This document shows positions 17,768-26,832 of a DNA stretch of 64,000 bases, piece by piece. The translations under genes were made by a program, and so were the position numbers. Within the stretch, counting starts at the first letter, position 1, and the number at the start of each line of letters is the position of its first letter. This stretch comes from Exilibacterium tricleocarpae (GTDB lineage Bacteria; Pseudomonadota; Gammaproteobacteria; Pseudomonadales; Cellvibrionaceae): NCBI RefSeq assembly GCF_007004655.1, contig NZ_ML660102.1, positions 62,001 to 126,000 on the forward strand, read 5' to 3'. The notes beneath the pieces were generated by a model, which searched no databases, was not told the DNA's origin, and saw only the letters and a program-made list of their open reading frames with translations.

Positions 17768-18691
17768 TTATCTATCGGCTGTTTGGGCAATGTCGGTCAG
17801 GTCACCGATAAGGTCAAGCATAGCGGACAGTTCCCGCCTGTCCTGCTTATCAAGCTGTGGGCCGGGAGCTCTCACATAGGTACTGTTAATCAAGCCGCGC
17901 GTAAATAGAACAGCTTTTGTCAGGCGCCAGCGAAAAATGGCTTGCATATTAAGCAGTGGCAGCGAACGCTCAAATAAATGCCTTGCCGTATTCACGTCGC
18001 CGCACTTGTGCGCGGCAAACAGGGCGGCGTGGATTTCAGTAACCTCACAGGCCGGCATATTGCCGTGAGAACCTCGATTTAACTCATCGATAATATAGCG
18101 TCCTCCGGCACCGCCAAACACGCCCTGTAAAGAGGGCAGCCGCTGATCGAGCAGAGCGGTTATGCGTTGCCCCGAAGGTGATGTCTCTTCTTTAATATAA
18201 GCGATCTCAGACACCCCTTTAACCAGGTTGGCCACCTCGGCTACCGATAAACCAACACCCATGGGTTTAGGGGCATTTTGCAGCATGATCGGGATGCCGG
18301 TTACGCTGCCGACGTTGTGATAAAAGTCTATCATCCTGCCAGGCTGGTCGGCAAAGGCGCCGGGAGTCATAATCATAGCGGCACCGGCGCCGGCGTCGGC
18401 ACCATTTTGCGCATAAAGGGAAGCATCTTCGGGAGTGCCGGCGCTGGCACCAACTACAAAAGGTATACGCCCGTCAATCCATTTGCCAAGGTTACTCACA
18501 AGGTCCAGTCGTTCCGCCTTACTTAACTGATCGTATTCGCTGGCCAGGCCCGGAAACACAACACCATCGGCACCCGCCGCGATAACATATTCCAGAACCG
18601 CCCGCATCCCGCTCGGGTCGATCAGTCCAGCGTTATCGAAGACAGTAGGTAAGACGGGGAATACACCAGATATAGAATCGTTTGTTTTCAT
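17768..18691 (-). CDS. DapA-family (class I) aldolase/lyase
   Basis: The 307-residue protein matches the dihydrodipicolinate synthase/N-acetylneuraminate lyase family: FPVLPTVFDNAG, the GADGVVFPGLASEYDQLS turn and the Schiff-base lysine in AYIKEET. The usual YN.P active-site segment reads QNAPKP, so the catalytic Tyr is replaced and the substrate differs from DapA. Members of this group handle 2-keto-3-deoxy sugar acids (KDG/KDGal dehydratases or aldolases). It would be the first gene of a minus-strand operon with the enolase-superfamily gene and is divergent from the TonB receptor gene. Confidence 0.85.
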   Translation of the reverse strand: MKTNDSISGVFPVLPTVFDNAGLIDPSGMRAVLEYVIAAGADGVVFPGLASEYDQLSKAERLDLVSNLGKWIDGRIPFVVGASAGTPEDASLYAQNGADAGAGAAMIMTPGAFADQPGRMIDFYHNVGSVTGIPIMLQNAPKPMGVGLSVAEVANLVKGVSEIAYIKEETSPSGQRITALLDQRLPSLQGVFGGAGGRYIIDELNRGSHGNMPACEVTEIHAALFAAHKCGDVNTARHLFERSLPLLNMQAIFRWRLTKAVLFTRGLINSTYVRAPGPQLDKQDRRELSAMLDLIGDLTDIAQTADR

Positions 18692-19057
18692 TCTTCAGTC
18701 CAATAACAGTACGGATGCCTCTTGCAACACACAGGTATTCTTGATGAAAGTCTAAACAGAGCGTTTGCCAATATTATATTGCTAATATAGATTCAATTAT
18801 ATTGCTGGTTATGTCAATGATAAAAGTGGCATTTGTCATTAGAAAGTATAAATAGCGTAAATTTATCGAATAAAAACCACTTTCATAGAATTTATAGAGG
18901 CAACTCTCACAAAGCTTTTTCTTGACATTGATCCAAATGATGCTTTAATAGATGCAATTAAAAATAAGCCAATGTTAGCTTAAGTGCTACCTGTGCACCT
19001 TTAGGGTGGATAGCAACGGCCAAACTACTATAAAAAAGACTGACTGGAGAGAGCCCA
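18692..19057. promoter_or_regulatory. Divergent promoter region between DapA-like and TonB receptor genes
   Basis: This 366-bp AT-rich region must hold promoters for both directions. It contains the operator candidate at 18779-18801, 88 bp upstream of the DapA-like ATG. The TonB gene has a good GGAGAG ribosome site. No coding potential was seen. Confidence 0.6.
18779..18801. promoter_or_regulatory. Second copy of the locus operator candidate
   Basis: TTGCTAATATAGATTCAATT begins at 18779 and matches the 13315-13337 element at 19 of 23 positions; the palindromic core (AATATAGA, T, TCAATTAT) is weaker. It lies close to the minus-strand gene start, as expected for a repressor site. Confidence 0.55.
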
Positions 19058-21748
19058 ATGAGTACTAGGTTTCATAAAACATTACTATCCGCCAGCATCT
19101 GTTCTGCTGTGGCACTGGCTTCCGGTGTCACTTTTGCCCAGAACAATGAAGTAAAAGAAGACATGGTACTGGAGGAGATCGTTGTCAGTGGTATTCGCAG
19201 CTCACGGCAGGCGGGGCTTTCAAATAAGCGCAACAGCGCACAATTTGTGGATTCTATTGTCTCAGACGATATCGGCAAACTACCGGATGCCAATGTGGCG
19301 GAATCATTGGGTCGAATATCCGGTGTACAGATAGATCGCGGAATTGGCGAGGGCAGTGACATTTCTATCCGCGGGCAACGGCAAAATGTAATTCTCTATA
19401 ACGGCCGCCAGATTTTTGATGCAACGGGGCGCGGCGGCAATGGCCTTGACCAGTTAAACACATCGAGCTATGGGCTTCTCACCCTGGTTCCCTCTGAAAT
19501 TATTTCCTCCCTTGAAGTGAGTAAACTGGCCGCCGCCAGCGATATCGAAGGTGGCTTGGGCGGCATTGTTAATATCACTACCCGAAAACCTCTCGACACA
19601 CCGGGTATGCAATTTGTTGGAAGTGTGGCAGGCACCTATGAGGACCTAGCCGATGAAAATGGCCACGAGCTTTTCGCAATGTTCTCCAACACATTTGCGG
19701 ATGATACGATAGGTGTTTTACTCACTGCGACCAGTTCCTCGAGAGAACTGGCAGAACATGGATTGAATACTTTTTCCGGTTATGGCGTGATTGCAGATAA
19801 CTCTTCACCCTTATCAGACGCCGATGGTAGTCCGGTCTCAGACGACCCCAATGGCGACGGCGTTTCAGGGCTTTTTCACCTTGACCCCCGCCTGCAACAA
19901 ATTGCTGAAGAGCGGGAACGTGGTGGGTTTAGTGCTGTTCTGCAGTGGCAGCCCAACGACGATATGGAAGTAGTCTTTGATACCTTCTATTCCCAGCTTG
20001 AATCGGATCGGGATCGCCATTGGATAGGGTACTTTGCCGGTTTTGGCCCACATACTGATGTGGTATTTGACAGTAACGAGATTTTGCAGTCAGGTATTGT
20101 TACCCGACCTATTCAGACTAACGTTGAATTTGCAGAGGTGGAAGCGGAGATTTTATCATCGGCACTACGTTTTGATTGGCTGGTCACCGACAACCTGACG
20201 GTATCATCTGAAGTGTCGGTAACCAACTCTGAATCCAGCTATGATCAGCTTTTCTTCCGTTTGCAGTCCCGCACAGCTACCGACATTACCTACGACTTTA
20301 GCCGCGGGGATTTCGGTAACTTTAGCTTTCCCGCAGACCTTACAGATCCGGGCCAGCTCAATCTCGCTATTCTTTTCGATCAGCAGTTTACAGCCGAAAC
20401 CGACGAGGTGGCATTGAGAAGTGATGTGGAGTGGATGCTGGATGCCGGCGCATTCACATCGTTTGAGTTCGGCTTCAGGTATCAGGAGCTGGAAACAGAA
20501 AACGGGCAGATCAGCGTCGATATTCGTCCTAACTTAGCTGCCGACACTGCAGGTTTTGACACTTTCATCACGCTTTTTTCGAACAGTGACTTTTTAAAAG
20601 GAGACCTCTCGCAACTGCCTCGGACCTATCTTTCGGCAAGTCGCGCATTTACAGGCTGTGAATCACTTGCTGCTTTTTACACCCCGGAACAACAAGCTCT
20701 GTGTGATGAGAAACTCAATCCAACCGGGCCGGGCTCACTACTTAACAGCTATTCTATAGAGGAAGAGTTTACGTCTTTGTACGCCAAGGCCAATTTCGAA
20801 AGCAGTATTGGTGATATGGCCGTGTCGGGAAATATCGGTGTTCGCTATTTAGAACGCGACATGACCTCTACCGGCAATCAGCTTGTTGATAGCCCGGCTG
20901 GCGGCCTGGTGGTCTCGCCAAATGTATTTGATCGTACCGACGATGAATTCCTGCCTTCGGCGGTGGTTAAAGTAGATGTCAATGACCAGCTAGTGGTAAG
21001 GCTTGGTGCCGCGAGAGTCATTGCGTTCCCGAATACCGAGGACCTCAATAACGGCCTGCAGTTGTTTGGGGACTTTCGCGGAGTGGGCGGGAACCCGGAC
21101 CTGGATCCATTTGATGCAATACAATTGGACGCCTCGGTGGAATACTACTTCGACGAAGGGGCCATTATCTCTTTGGGTGTTTTCGACAAGGACGTTGATA
21201 CCTTTATCTTTCAGTCCACTCAACAGGAAGACATTGCAGGCTTTCCCCAGCCATTCACGATAGCGAAGAAAGTCAATGGTGACAGCGCCGATGTGAAAGG
21301 CCTGGAGCTACTCTATGAACAGCAGTTTACAGCCCTGCCGCAGCCCTTTGACGGACTTGGTATAGTGGCCACTTACTCGTACATTGATAGTGAGACGCCT
21401 CTCGAAGATAACAATGGCCGCAAGCTGACACTGCCCGGTTTGTCTGAAAACAATGTGAACCTTATCGTATACTATGAAACGGACACCTTTGGCGTTCGCC
21501 TGGCGTACAACTGGAGAGACGAATACCTGCAAGGTGTCGGACCGGCCAATACGGGTATCTTCTTCAATAATTACGCCGATTTATCGGCAACAGTCAACTG
21601 GGATATCAACGATCGATACTCCCTGAATTTTGAAGCTCTCAATCTGCTTGACAGCCAGCTGGAAACCTATAACGCCGTTGAAGATGCATTGCGTACCAAT
21701 GCCGAGTATGGCTCAATCTATAAGTTAACCTTTACAGCACGCTTATAG
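19058..21748 (+). CDS. TonB-dependent outer-membrane receptor for oligosaccharides
   Basis: This 896-residue protein has a signal peptide cleaved near residue 28 (TFAQ), a TonB-box-like EEIVVSGIR (residues 39-47), a plug domain (IGKLPDANVAESLGRISGVQ, SDISIRGQRQN) and a 22-strand barrel ending in an aromatic-type strand (KLTFTARL). The IGKLPDANVAE signature is typical of the Xanthomonas/Caulobacter-type receptors that import plant or algal oligosaccharides. It heads the plus-strand operon and would move lyase products into the periplasm. A GGAGAG ribosome site precedes the ATG. Confidence 0.92.
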   Translation: MSTRFHKTLLSASICSAVALASGVTFAQNNEVKEDMVLEEIVVSGIRSSRQAGLSNKRNSAQFVDSIVSDDIGKLPDANVAESLGRISGVQIDRGIGEGSDISIRGQRQNVILYNGRQIFDATGRGGNGLDQLNTSSYGLLTLVPSEIISSLEVSKLAAASDIEGGLGGIVNITTRKPLDTPGMQFVGSVAGTYEDLADENGHELFAMFSNTFADDTIGVLLTATSSSRELAEHGLNTFSGYGVIADNSSPLSDADGSPVSDDPNGDGVSGLFHLDPRLQQIAEERERGGFSAVLQWQPNDDMEVVFDTFYSQLESDRDRHWIGYFAGFGPHTDVVFDSNEILQSGIVTRPIQTNVEFAEVEAEILSSALRFDWLVTDNLTVSSEVSVTNSESSYDQLFFRLQSRTATDITYDFSRGDFGNFSFPADLTDPGQLNLAILFDQQFTAETDEVALRSDVEWMLDAGAFTSFEFGFRYQELETENGQISVDIRPNLAADTAGFDTFITLFSNSDFLKGDLSQLPRTYLSASRAFTGCESLAAFYTPEQQALCDEKLNPTGPGSLLNSYSIEEEFTSLYAKANFESSIGDMAVSGNIGVRYLERDMTSTGNQLVDSPAGGLVVSPNVFDRTDDEFLPSAVVKVDVNDQLVVRLGAARVIAFPNTEDLNNGLQLFGDFRGVGGNPDLDPFDAIQLDASVEYYFDEGAIISLGVFDKDVDTFIFQSTQQEDIAGFPQPFTIAKKVNGDSADVKGLELLYEQQFTALPQPFDGLGIVATYSYIDSETPLEDNNGRKLTLPGLSENNVNLIVYYETDTFGVRLAYNWRDEYLQGVGPANTGIFFNNYADLSATVNWDINDRYSLNFEALNLLDSQLETYNAVEDALRTNAEYGSIYKLTFTARL

Positions 21749-21823
21749 ATGCTCTGATTATCAGGACAAGACTGTTCAAGGCAAGGACCGCCGGGTAAAG
21801 TGATCTCTGATATAGGAAAAGCT

Positions 21824-22576
21824 ATGACCTCGACAACCGAATCAGGGCGTCTCCAAGGCGTCGTCGCCGTAGTCACCGGCGCTGCCGGCGGCATTGGCAG
21901 CGCGATCTGTGCCCGCTTTCGGGACGAGGGGGCGAGAGTTTCAGCCTGGGACAGGGTCGAACCTGTTGGCGGGGATCAGAACCTTACTTGTGACTTGGCC
22001 GATGATGAAACAGTCGGCCTTGCGGCGGCAAAGACAATAAAGACCCTGGGAAACCCCGGTATTGTTTTGCATGCCGCGGCGATCAGCGAACATGCAACAA
22101 CGCTTGATTCAAGTCCCGGTGCCTTCCAGCATACCTATGATGTGAATGTTGTCGGCGCATTGCGTCTGGTGCAGGCCTTCGCACCCGCAATGCAGGAAAA
22201 GCACCAAGGCACCTTTCTATTTATATCTTCGATTAACGGTGCTATGGGTGCTCCGGGGCTGGCAGCTTACGCCAGCACCAAAGGCGCGCTTGATGCCTTT
22301 ACCCGGACGCTGGCACTGGAACTGGCCGACGATGGTATTCGCGTGAATGCCATAGCACCGGCATCCATAGATACACCATTACTACAGTCTTCCTTCGATC
22401 AAAGATCTTCACCGGTTGCCGCGCGCGCAGCCAATATCAAGCGTCATCCTCTCAACCGATTGGGGACCCCTGCGGATGTGGCTAGTCTCGCCCTATTCCT
22501 GGCTTCCAATGAGGCAGGATGGATTACGGGTTCTATTTATCCCCTTGACGGAGGGGCGCACATAGCACGACGTTAG
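21824..22576 (+). CDS. SDR-family NAD(P)-dependent sugar dehydrogenase
   Basis: It is 250 residues from the ATG at 21824, which has an AGGAAAA site 3-6 nt upstream; an in-frame GTG at 21800 is less likely. The Rossmann motif TGAAGGIGS lies near residue 18, the catalytic Ser is in FISSINGA, YASTK (about Y149/K153) completes the site, and LDGGAH is near the C-terminus. In this context the probable reaction is oxidation of a free sugar to its lactone, feeding the lactonase domain encoded two genes downstream. Galactose, rhamnose and fucose dehydrogenases all belong to this family, so the sugar is open. Confidence 0.88.
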   Translation: MTSTTESGRLQGVVAVVTGAAGGIGSAICARFRDEGARVSAWDRVEPVGGDQNLTCDLADDETVGLAAAKTIKTLGNPGIVLHAAAISEHATTLDSSPGAFQHTYDVNVVGALRLVQAFAPAMQEKHQGTFLFISSINGAMGAPGLAAYASTKGALDAFTRTLALELADDGIRVNAIAPASIDTPLLQSSFDQRSSPVAARAANIKRHPLNRLGTPADVASLALFLASNEAGWITGSIYPLDGGAHIARR

Positions 22577-22622
22577 ATGAATCCCCCCAAACTCGAACAG
22601 TAACAGGTAACCGGAAAATATC

Positions 22623-23552
22623 GTGGCGAAACAGTTTTTTATCGGTATAAATTGGGGGAGCAGCAATTTACGGGCCTATTTACTGGATGAGCAGGGTACC
22701 TTGTGTGACTCAACGTCGTCACCTAAAGGGGTCACAAAGCTGGACTACGACAGTATGACCGATACCTTTCTTGAAGTGGTGAATAACTGGCCGTACACCG
22801 ACAGCGTTTATCTCTCGGGTATGATCGGGTCACCGATGGGCTGGACAGATATTCCTTACAAAGCCTGTCCGGTGGGGCTCAATGAACTAATGAATGCATT
22901 GAGCCCTGTTGAGATTGGCGGGCGTTGTGCCGTTATAGTCCCGGGGGTGCGTTGTAGTACGGCTTACGGAGACCCTGAAATCATGCGCGGTGAAGAACTG
23001 GAGATTATCGGCATGCTGGCAGTAGCGCCACAGCTCGCCAAAAGTGGGAAAATCGCCGCACTACCGGGCACCCATAGCAAATGGGTGCAGTTGTCGGAGG
23101 GCAGGATTGTAGAGTTTTTCACATCCATGGGCTCAGAAGTTTTTGACCGCCTGGCTGAAAAAGGACTATTGAATTCGGTGATGACGGGTGAGGCACATGT
23201 CAGCGAGCCTTTTACAAAGGGGGTGCGACGAGGCGCCAGCGGGGCTACCGGTCTCGGACGTTTACTTTTTGGCGTAAGGGCACAGGCGATTGATGGCCGG
23301 TTATCTGGCGACGATGCAGCATCCTATGCCCGCGGGCTGTTGATCGGAGCCGAAATTGCAGATGCGAATTCAATTTACTCGATCACGTCGTACCAAGGGT
23401 CTATACCCCTGGTGGGCAACGCACCTCTCTGCAAATTGTACGCCGCTGCTCTTGAGCTCTTCGATGTCAGTTCGCACATACTCGACGCCGATAAGATCGC
23501 CGGCGCAGGGTATACGGCGCTGCACCGGCAGGCTCTGGTGTGTCGGCAATGA
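22623..23552 (+). CDS. dgoK: 2-dehydro-3-deoxygalactonokinase-type sugar-acid kinase
   Basis: The 309-residue protein matches the DgoK family: GTG start, then FIGINWGSSNLRAYLLD for the first ATP-phosphate loop, LSGMIGSPMGW, PGVRC, MRGEELEIIG, LPGTHSKWV and FFTSMGSEVFDRL. The family phosphorylates 2-keto-3-deoxygalactonate to KDPGal. Its stop overlaps the start of the aldolase fusion in an ATGA junction, so kinase and aldolase are coupled, matching consecutive steps of the De Ley-Doudoroff pathway. Whether the natural substrate is KDGal or a related 2-keto-3-deoxy acid depends on the dehydratases here. Confidence 0.9.
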   Translation: MAKQFFIGINWGSSNLRAYLLDEQGTLCDSTSSPKGVTKLDYDSMTDTFLEVVNNWPYTDSVYLSGMIGSPMGWTDIPYKACPVGLNELMNALSPVEIGGRCAVIVPGVRCSTAYGDPEIMRGEELEIIGMLAVAPQLAKSGKIAALPGTHSKWVQLSEGRIVEFFTSMGSEVFDRLAEKGLLNSVMTGEAHVSEPFTKGVRRGASGATGLGRLLFGVRAQAIDGRLSGDDAASYARGLLIGAEIADANSIYSITSYQGSIPLVGNAPLCKLYAAALELFDVSSHILDADKIAGAGYTALHRQALVCRQ

Positions 23553-25075
23553 GCAGTGAGCAGAGGAGCGGGGTCGACAGGGCTTTTGCCAAATGTCCAA
23601 TCGTCGCTATCCTGCGTGGTGTGACGCCTGAGGAGGTTATCGGCATTGGTGATGCGCTATACCGTGCCGGGATTCGCATAGTTGAAATTCCGCTCAATTC
23701 ACCTCGCCCACTGGAGAGCATCGGCGCGCTGTCTTCACACTTCAATGACCGGATGATAGTGGGCGCCGGAACCGTACTCACAAGCAAGCAAGTCGAAGAG
23801 GTGGCCAATGCCGGCGGCCAAGTCTGTGTTTCCCCAAATACCGACGTGAACGTAATTACAAGTGTGATCGCCCATGGCATGGTCCCTATGCCGGGAGTGG
23901 GCACGGCTACTGAAGCTTTTGCCGCAGTTTCTGCAGGCGCGCAGTATTTGAAGTTGTTTCCGGCGGGTGCCATTGGTGCAAGTTGGATAAAGGCAGTGCG
24001 TGTAGTTCTCCCGGCAGAAGCAAAAGTGCTGGCTGTAGGTGGCGTATCGGCCGCCAATGTCGGCGAGTTTTTCCACGCCGGTTGTCAGGGTCTGGGGGCG
24101 GGAACAGAGTTATTTGTACCCGGACGGGCGTCGGGCAAAGTGTATGAAAGCGCCAGGGTGCTTGTAACAGCCGTTAACTCTGTGATGCATCCAGGAGATG
24201 CTCGACCAGGTGGTTGTGAAATAAAGCAGTGCGCGGTGACACAGTCAGTGATAGGTGAAAGCCCTTTGTGGAGGCCTGTCTCCAAAGAAGTGGCCTGGGT
24301 CGATCCTGTGACAAGCACCCTGTTTCTCTATAACCGGGAGAGCCGCACCGTGCTGGCGAAAAACACCGATAGACCGGTTTCTTCGATCATGGAGAGCGCC
24401 GATAACAGGCTTTTTGGTGTTAGCACTGATGTTTTGGTAGAGATCTTTCCGCAAGCGGGCACGTCCAAAACAGTGGCAAAGGTACCTCTAGGCTTTGCCG
24501 ACTGTCGGTTAAATGATGCGGCGATGGACCCCAAGGGTAGAGTCTGGTGCGGCTCCATGAGCAATGCCCTGTTTGCCGGACAAGGGGAGTTGTTCCGTAT
24601 CGATCCGGATGGTGAAGTTCACAAACTTAAAGATGGGCTTGGCGTGACTAACGGTTTGGGTTGGAGCCCCGATTTCAAGCAGTTTTATCTGGTGGATACG
24701 CTACATCGCACGCTGATTGCCTTCGATTGTGATATTGAGTTGGGGACTATTACAAAGCCACGAGTGGTTACCGATTTTATGGGCGTCCCCGGAAAACCCG
24801 ACGGGCTGTGTGTTGCCCCCGACGGCGCCATTTGGGTAGCCATGTGGGGCGGCAGTCGCCTTGTTCGGGTGGCACCCCGGGGCGTAATCACACGGGAAGT
24901 CATACTGCCAACACCCAATGTCAGCAGTTGCTGCTTTGCTGGCGATAGCAACTCTATCTATGTGTCGACCTCGCGGTTCCGTTTAAGCAACGCAGCGCTC
25001 GAAGCATCGCCCTGGTCCGGCTCTTTGCTGGTTATCGACCTTAGTCGGGAACAGCGCGAGAGCGGGGCATCATGA
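23549..25075 (+). CDS. dgoA: Fusion of KDPGal aldolase (DgoA type) and SMP-30 lactonase
   Basis: This is 508 residues from the ATG at 23549, which overlaps the kinase stop. Residues 1-205 form a KDPG/KDPGal aldolase: IVAILRGVTPEE, catalytic E46 in VEIPLNSP, GAGTVL, Schiff-base K135 in YLKLFPAG, and GGVS. Residues about 227-505 form an SMP-30/gluconolactonase propeller with all four metal ligands: E237 (GESPLW), N322 (RLNDAAMD), N368 (VTNGLGWSPD) and D418 (PDGLCVAPDG). The reading frame is continuous with a short linker (about 206-226), so this is a true fusion. It joins lactone hydrolysis, an early step, with the final aldol cleavage to pyruvate and glyceraldehyde 3-phosphate. Confidence 0.92.
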   Translation: MSSEQRSGVDRAFAKCPIVAILRGVTPEEVIGIGDALYRAGIRIVEIPLNSPRPLESIGALSSHFNDRMIVGAGTVLTSKQVEEVANAGGQVCVSPNTDVNVITSVIAHGMVPMPGVGTATEAFAAVSAGAQYLKLFPAGAIGASWIKAVRVVLPAEAKVLAVGGVSAANVGEFFHAGCQGLGAGTELFVPGRASGKVYESARVLVTAVNSVMHPGDARPGGCEIKQCAVTQSVIGESPLWRPVSKEVAWVDPVTSTLFLYNRESRTVLAKNTDRPVSSIMESADNRLFGVSTDVLVEIFPQAGTSKTVAKVPLGFADCRLNDAAMDPKGRVWCGSMSNALFAGQGELFRIDPDGEVHKLKDGLGVTNGLGWSPDFKQFYLVDTLHRTLIAFDCDIELGTITKPRVVTDFMGVPGKPDGLCVAPDGAIWVAMWGGSRLVRVAPRGVITREVILPTPNVSSCCFAGDSNSIYVSTSRFRLSNAALEASPWSGSLLVIDLSREQRESGAS

Positions 25076-26832
25076 CAGCTCTCGATTATGTGGTTCTCGC
25101 AGCTTACCTTACGGGCACGCTTTCTGTTGGCCTCTACTTCGCCCGCCGCAACAAAACCACGACCGATATGTTTACTGCCGGCGGCGGTTCCCCGTGGTGG
25201 GTGACGGGCCTCAGTAGTTTTATGACAATGTTTTCCGCGGGCACCTTTGTAATCTGGGGCAGTATCGCCTACACCCATGGAATAGTGGCCGTAGCGATCA
25301 ATATGACCTATGGCATTGCCGCATTGGCGGCGGGATTTCTGGTCGCGGGCAAATGGAATGCTCTCGGTGTAAGGACACCGGCAGAGTATGTCGAGTTGCG
25401 ATTTGGTCGCTCGGCCCTGCAACTCTACACCTGGACGCTGATCGTGTTTCGTATCGTGACGACGGCAGTGGCGCTCTACGCACTGGCAGTGATCGTCGCC
25501 GCTATAATGCCTTTAGCTGAAAGCAGCCCGTTTCGCGACGCCACGACAGGTAATATCTCGATCGTCGCATTGATTATCGTATTTGGTCTGGTGGCTGTCT
25601 TTTATACCCTGGTGGGTGGGTTGTGGGCAGTATTGATGACTGATGTGCTCCAGTTTATCATTTTGAATTTGTCTGTGTTATTTATCATTGTTCTGACCTT
25701 TCTCAAGATCGATGACTTTGGCGGCCTGCTTGCCTCCGCTCCGGACGGCTTTTTCGATCTGGTCTCCGGCGGTTACACCTACTTCTTTCTGGTTGGATGG
25801 TGTCTCTCACAATTCTTTATGATTGGCGCTGAATGGGCATTTGTTCAGCGCTCCCTGAGCGTTAGTTCTCCGGTCGATGCCCGTAAGGCAAACTACTTAT
25901 TCGGCGCGCTTTACCTGGTTAGCCCCGTTCTGTGGCTGGCACCGCCATTGATGTTCAGGCTCACTCATCCCGGGGTCGACCCGGAGCAGGCTTACATATT
26001 AGCGGGACAATGGGTATTGCCGGCCGGTGCGGTCGGCCTGATGGTGGCGGCTATGTTCTCAGCAACCGCCAGTATGATCAGTTCCCAACTCAACGTGTTT
26101 GCCAGTGTGTTGACCAATGATGTCTACCGGGAATTTTTTAACCCTTCGGCAAAAGAGCGCACTCTGGTTGTTGCGGGTCGGACATTCACCGGATTGCTTG
26201 GGCTTATCCTTGTCGTGCTGGCCATTGCCGTTCCACAACTGGGCGGAGCAGAACGAGTGATTATCTCGCTTTCCAGCTTGGTTGCCGGGCCACTGATGGC
26301 GCCTTCTATTTGGGGCCTGCTGGGGCGACGTATAGATGGCAGGGCCGTATGGGCGACCGCACTTATTTGTTTGGGTCTGGGTGTAGTCGTTAAGTTTGGC
26401 CTGGGATATCTCAATGCCGTGACGGGTTTTCTTTGGCTGGATGATGTTCACAGTTGGGTTAGCAATAATCCCCAGACTGCGGATATGTTGTTGGGAGTTG
26501 TATTGCCAATAATTATCCTGTCGACCGCACACAGTGTTAGTGCCGGAGTTGCCCCCGGATGGGAAAGGATCGGAAGCTGTGCCGAAAGCGTTTTACCTAC
26601 CCGGCAAAAGAGCCTGAAACCCATCGACACGACACCGGCCCTTGTCGTCGCCATTGCCCTGTTAATCTGTGGCAGCACACTATTACTGTTGATTCCTTTC
26701 AATCAGAGTGCCGCACTGCCGTTGGGGATCTTGGGCGCTATAGTCATTGGCATTGGTTTCACTACTCACTTTTTCATCAGACGATCTGCCGGTGAATTTC
26801 ACAGCCGGTTATCTGGTCAAAGAAACCTGTGA
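25072..26832 (+). CDS. Sodium/solute symporter (SSS family)
   Basis: This 586-residue inner-membrane protein has about 13-14 membrane segments. The SSS features include an N-terminal TDMFTAGGGSPWWVTGLS (helix 1-2 region), ALAAGFLVAGKWNALG and a long Na+-site helix region (VAAMFSATASMISSQLN). It would import a monosaccharide, uronate or sugar acid with Na+. Its ATG overlaps the fusion-gene stop by 4 nt and its stop overlaps the next gene's GTG by 3 nt, so it is strictly part of the operon, receiving the products of periplasmic hydrolysis. Confidence 0.9.
   Translation: MTALDYVVLAAYLTGTLSVGLYFARRNKTTTDMFTAGGGSPWWVTGLSSFMTMFSAGTFVIWGSIAYTHGIVAVAINMTYGIAALAAGFLVAGKWNALGVRTPAEYVELRFGRSALQLYTWTLIVFRIVTTAVALYALAVIVAAIMPLAESSPFRDATTGNISIVALIIVFGLVAVFYTLVGGLWAVLMTDVLQFIILNLSVLFIIVLTFLKIDDFGGLLASAPDGFFDLVSGGYTYFFLVGWCLSQFFMIGAEWAFVQRSLSVSSPVDARKANYLFGALYLVSPVLWLAPPLMFRLTHPGVDPEQAYILAGQWVLPAGAVGLMVAAMFSATASMISSQLNVFASVLTNDVYREFFNPSAKERTLVVAGRTFTGLLGLILVVLAIAVPQLGGAERVIISLSSLVAGPLMAPSIWGLLGRRIDGRAVWATALICLGLGVVVKFGLGYLNAVTGFLWLDDVHSWVSNNPQTADMLLGVVLPIIILSTAHSVSAGVAPGWERIGSCAESVLPTRQKSLKPIDTTPALVVAIALLICGSTLLLLIPFNQSAALPLGILGAIVIGIGFTTHFFIRRSAGEFHSRLSGQRNL

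Noticed and set aside
21824-25075. L-rhamnose or L-fucose non-phosphorylative pathway as the sole function
   Set aside because: SDR, lactonase, dehydratase and DapA-like genes would fit, but a DgoK-type kinase coupled to a KDPGal aldolase points to a phosphorylated keto-acid step; it cannot be fully excluded as a parallel branch.
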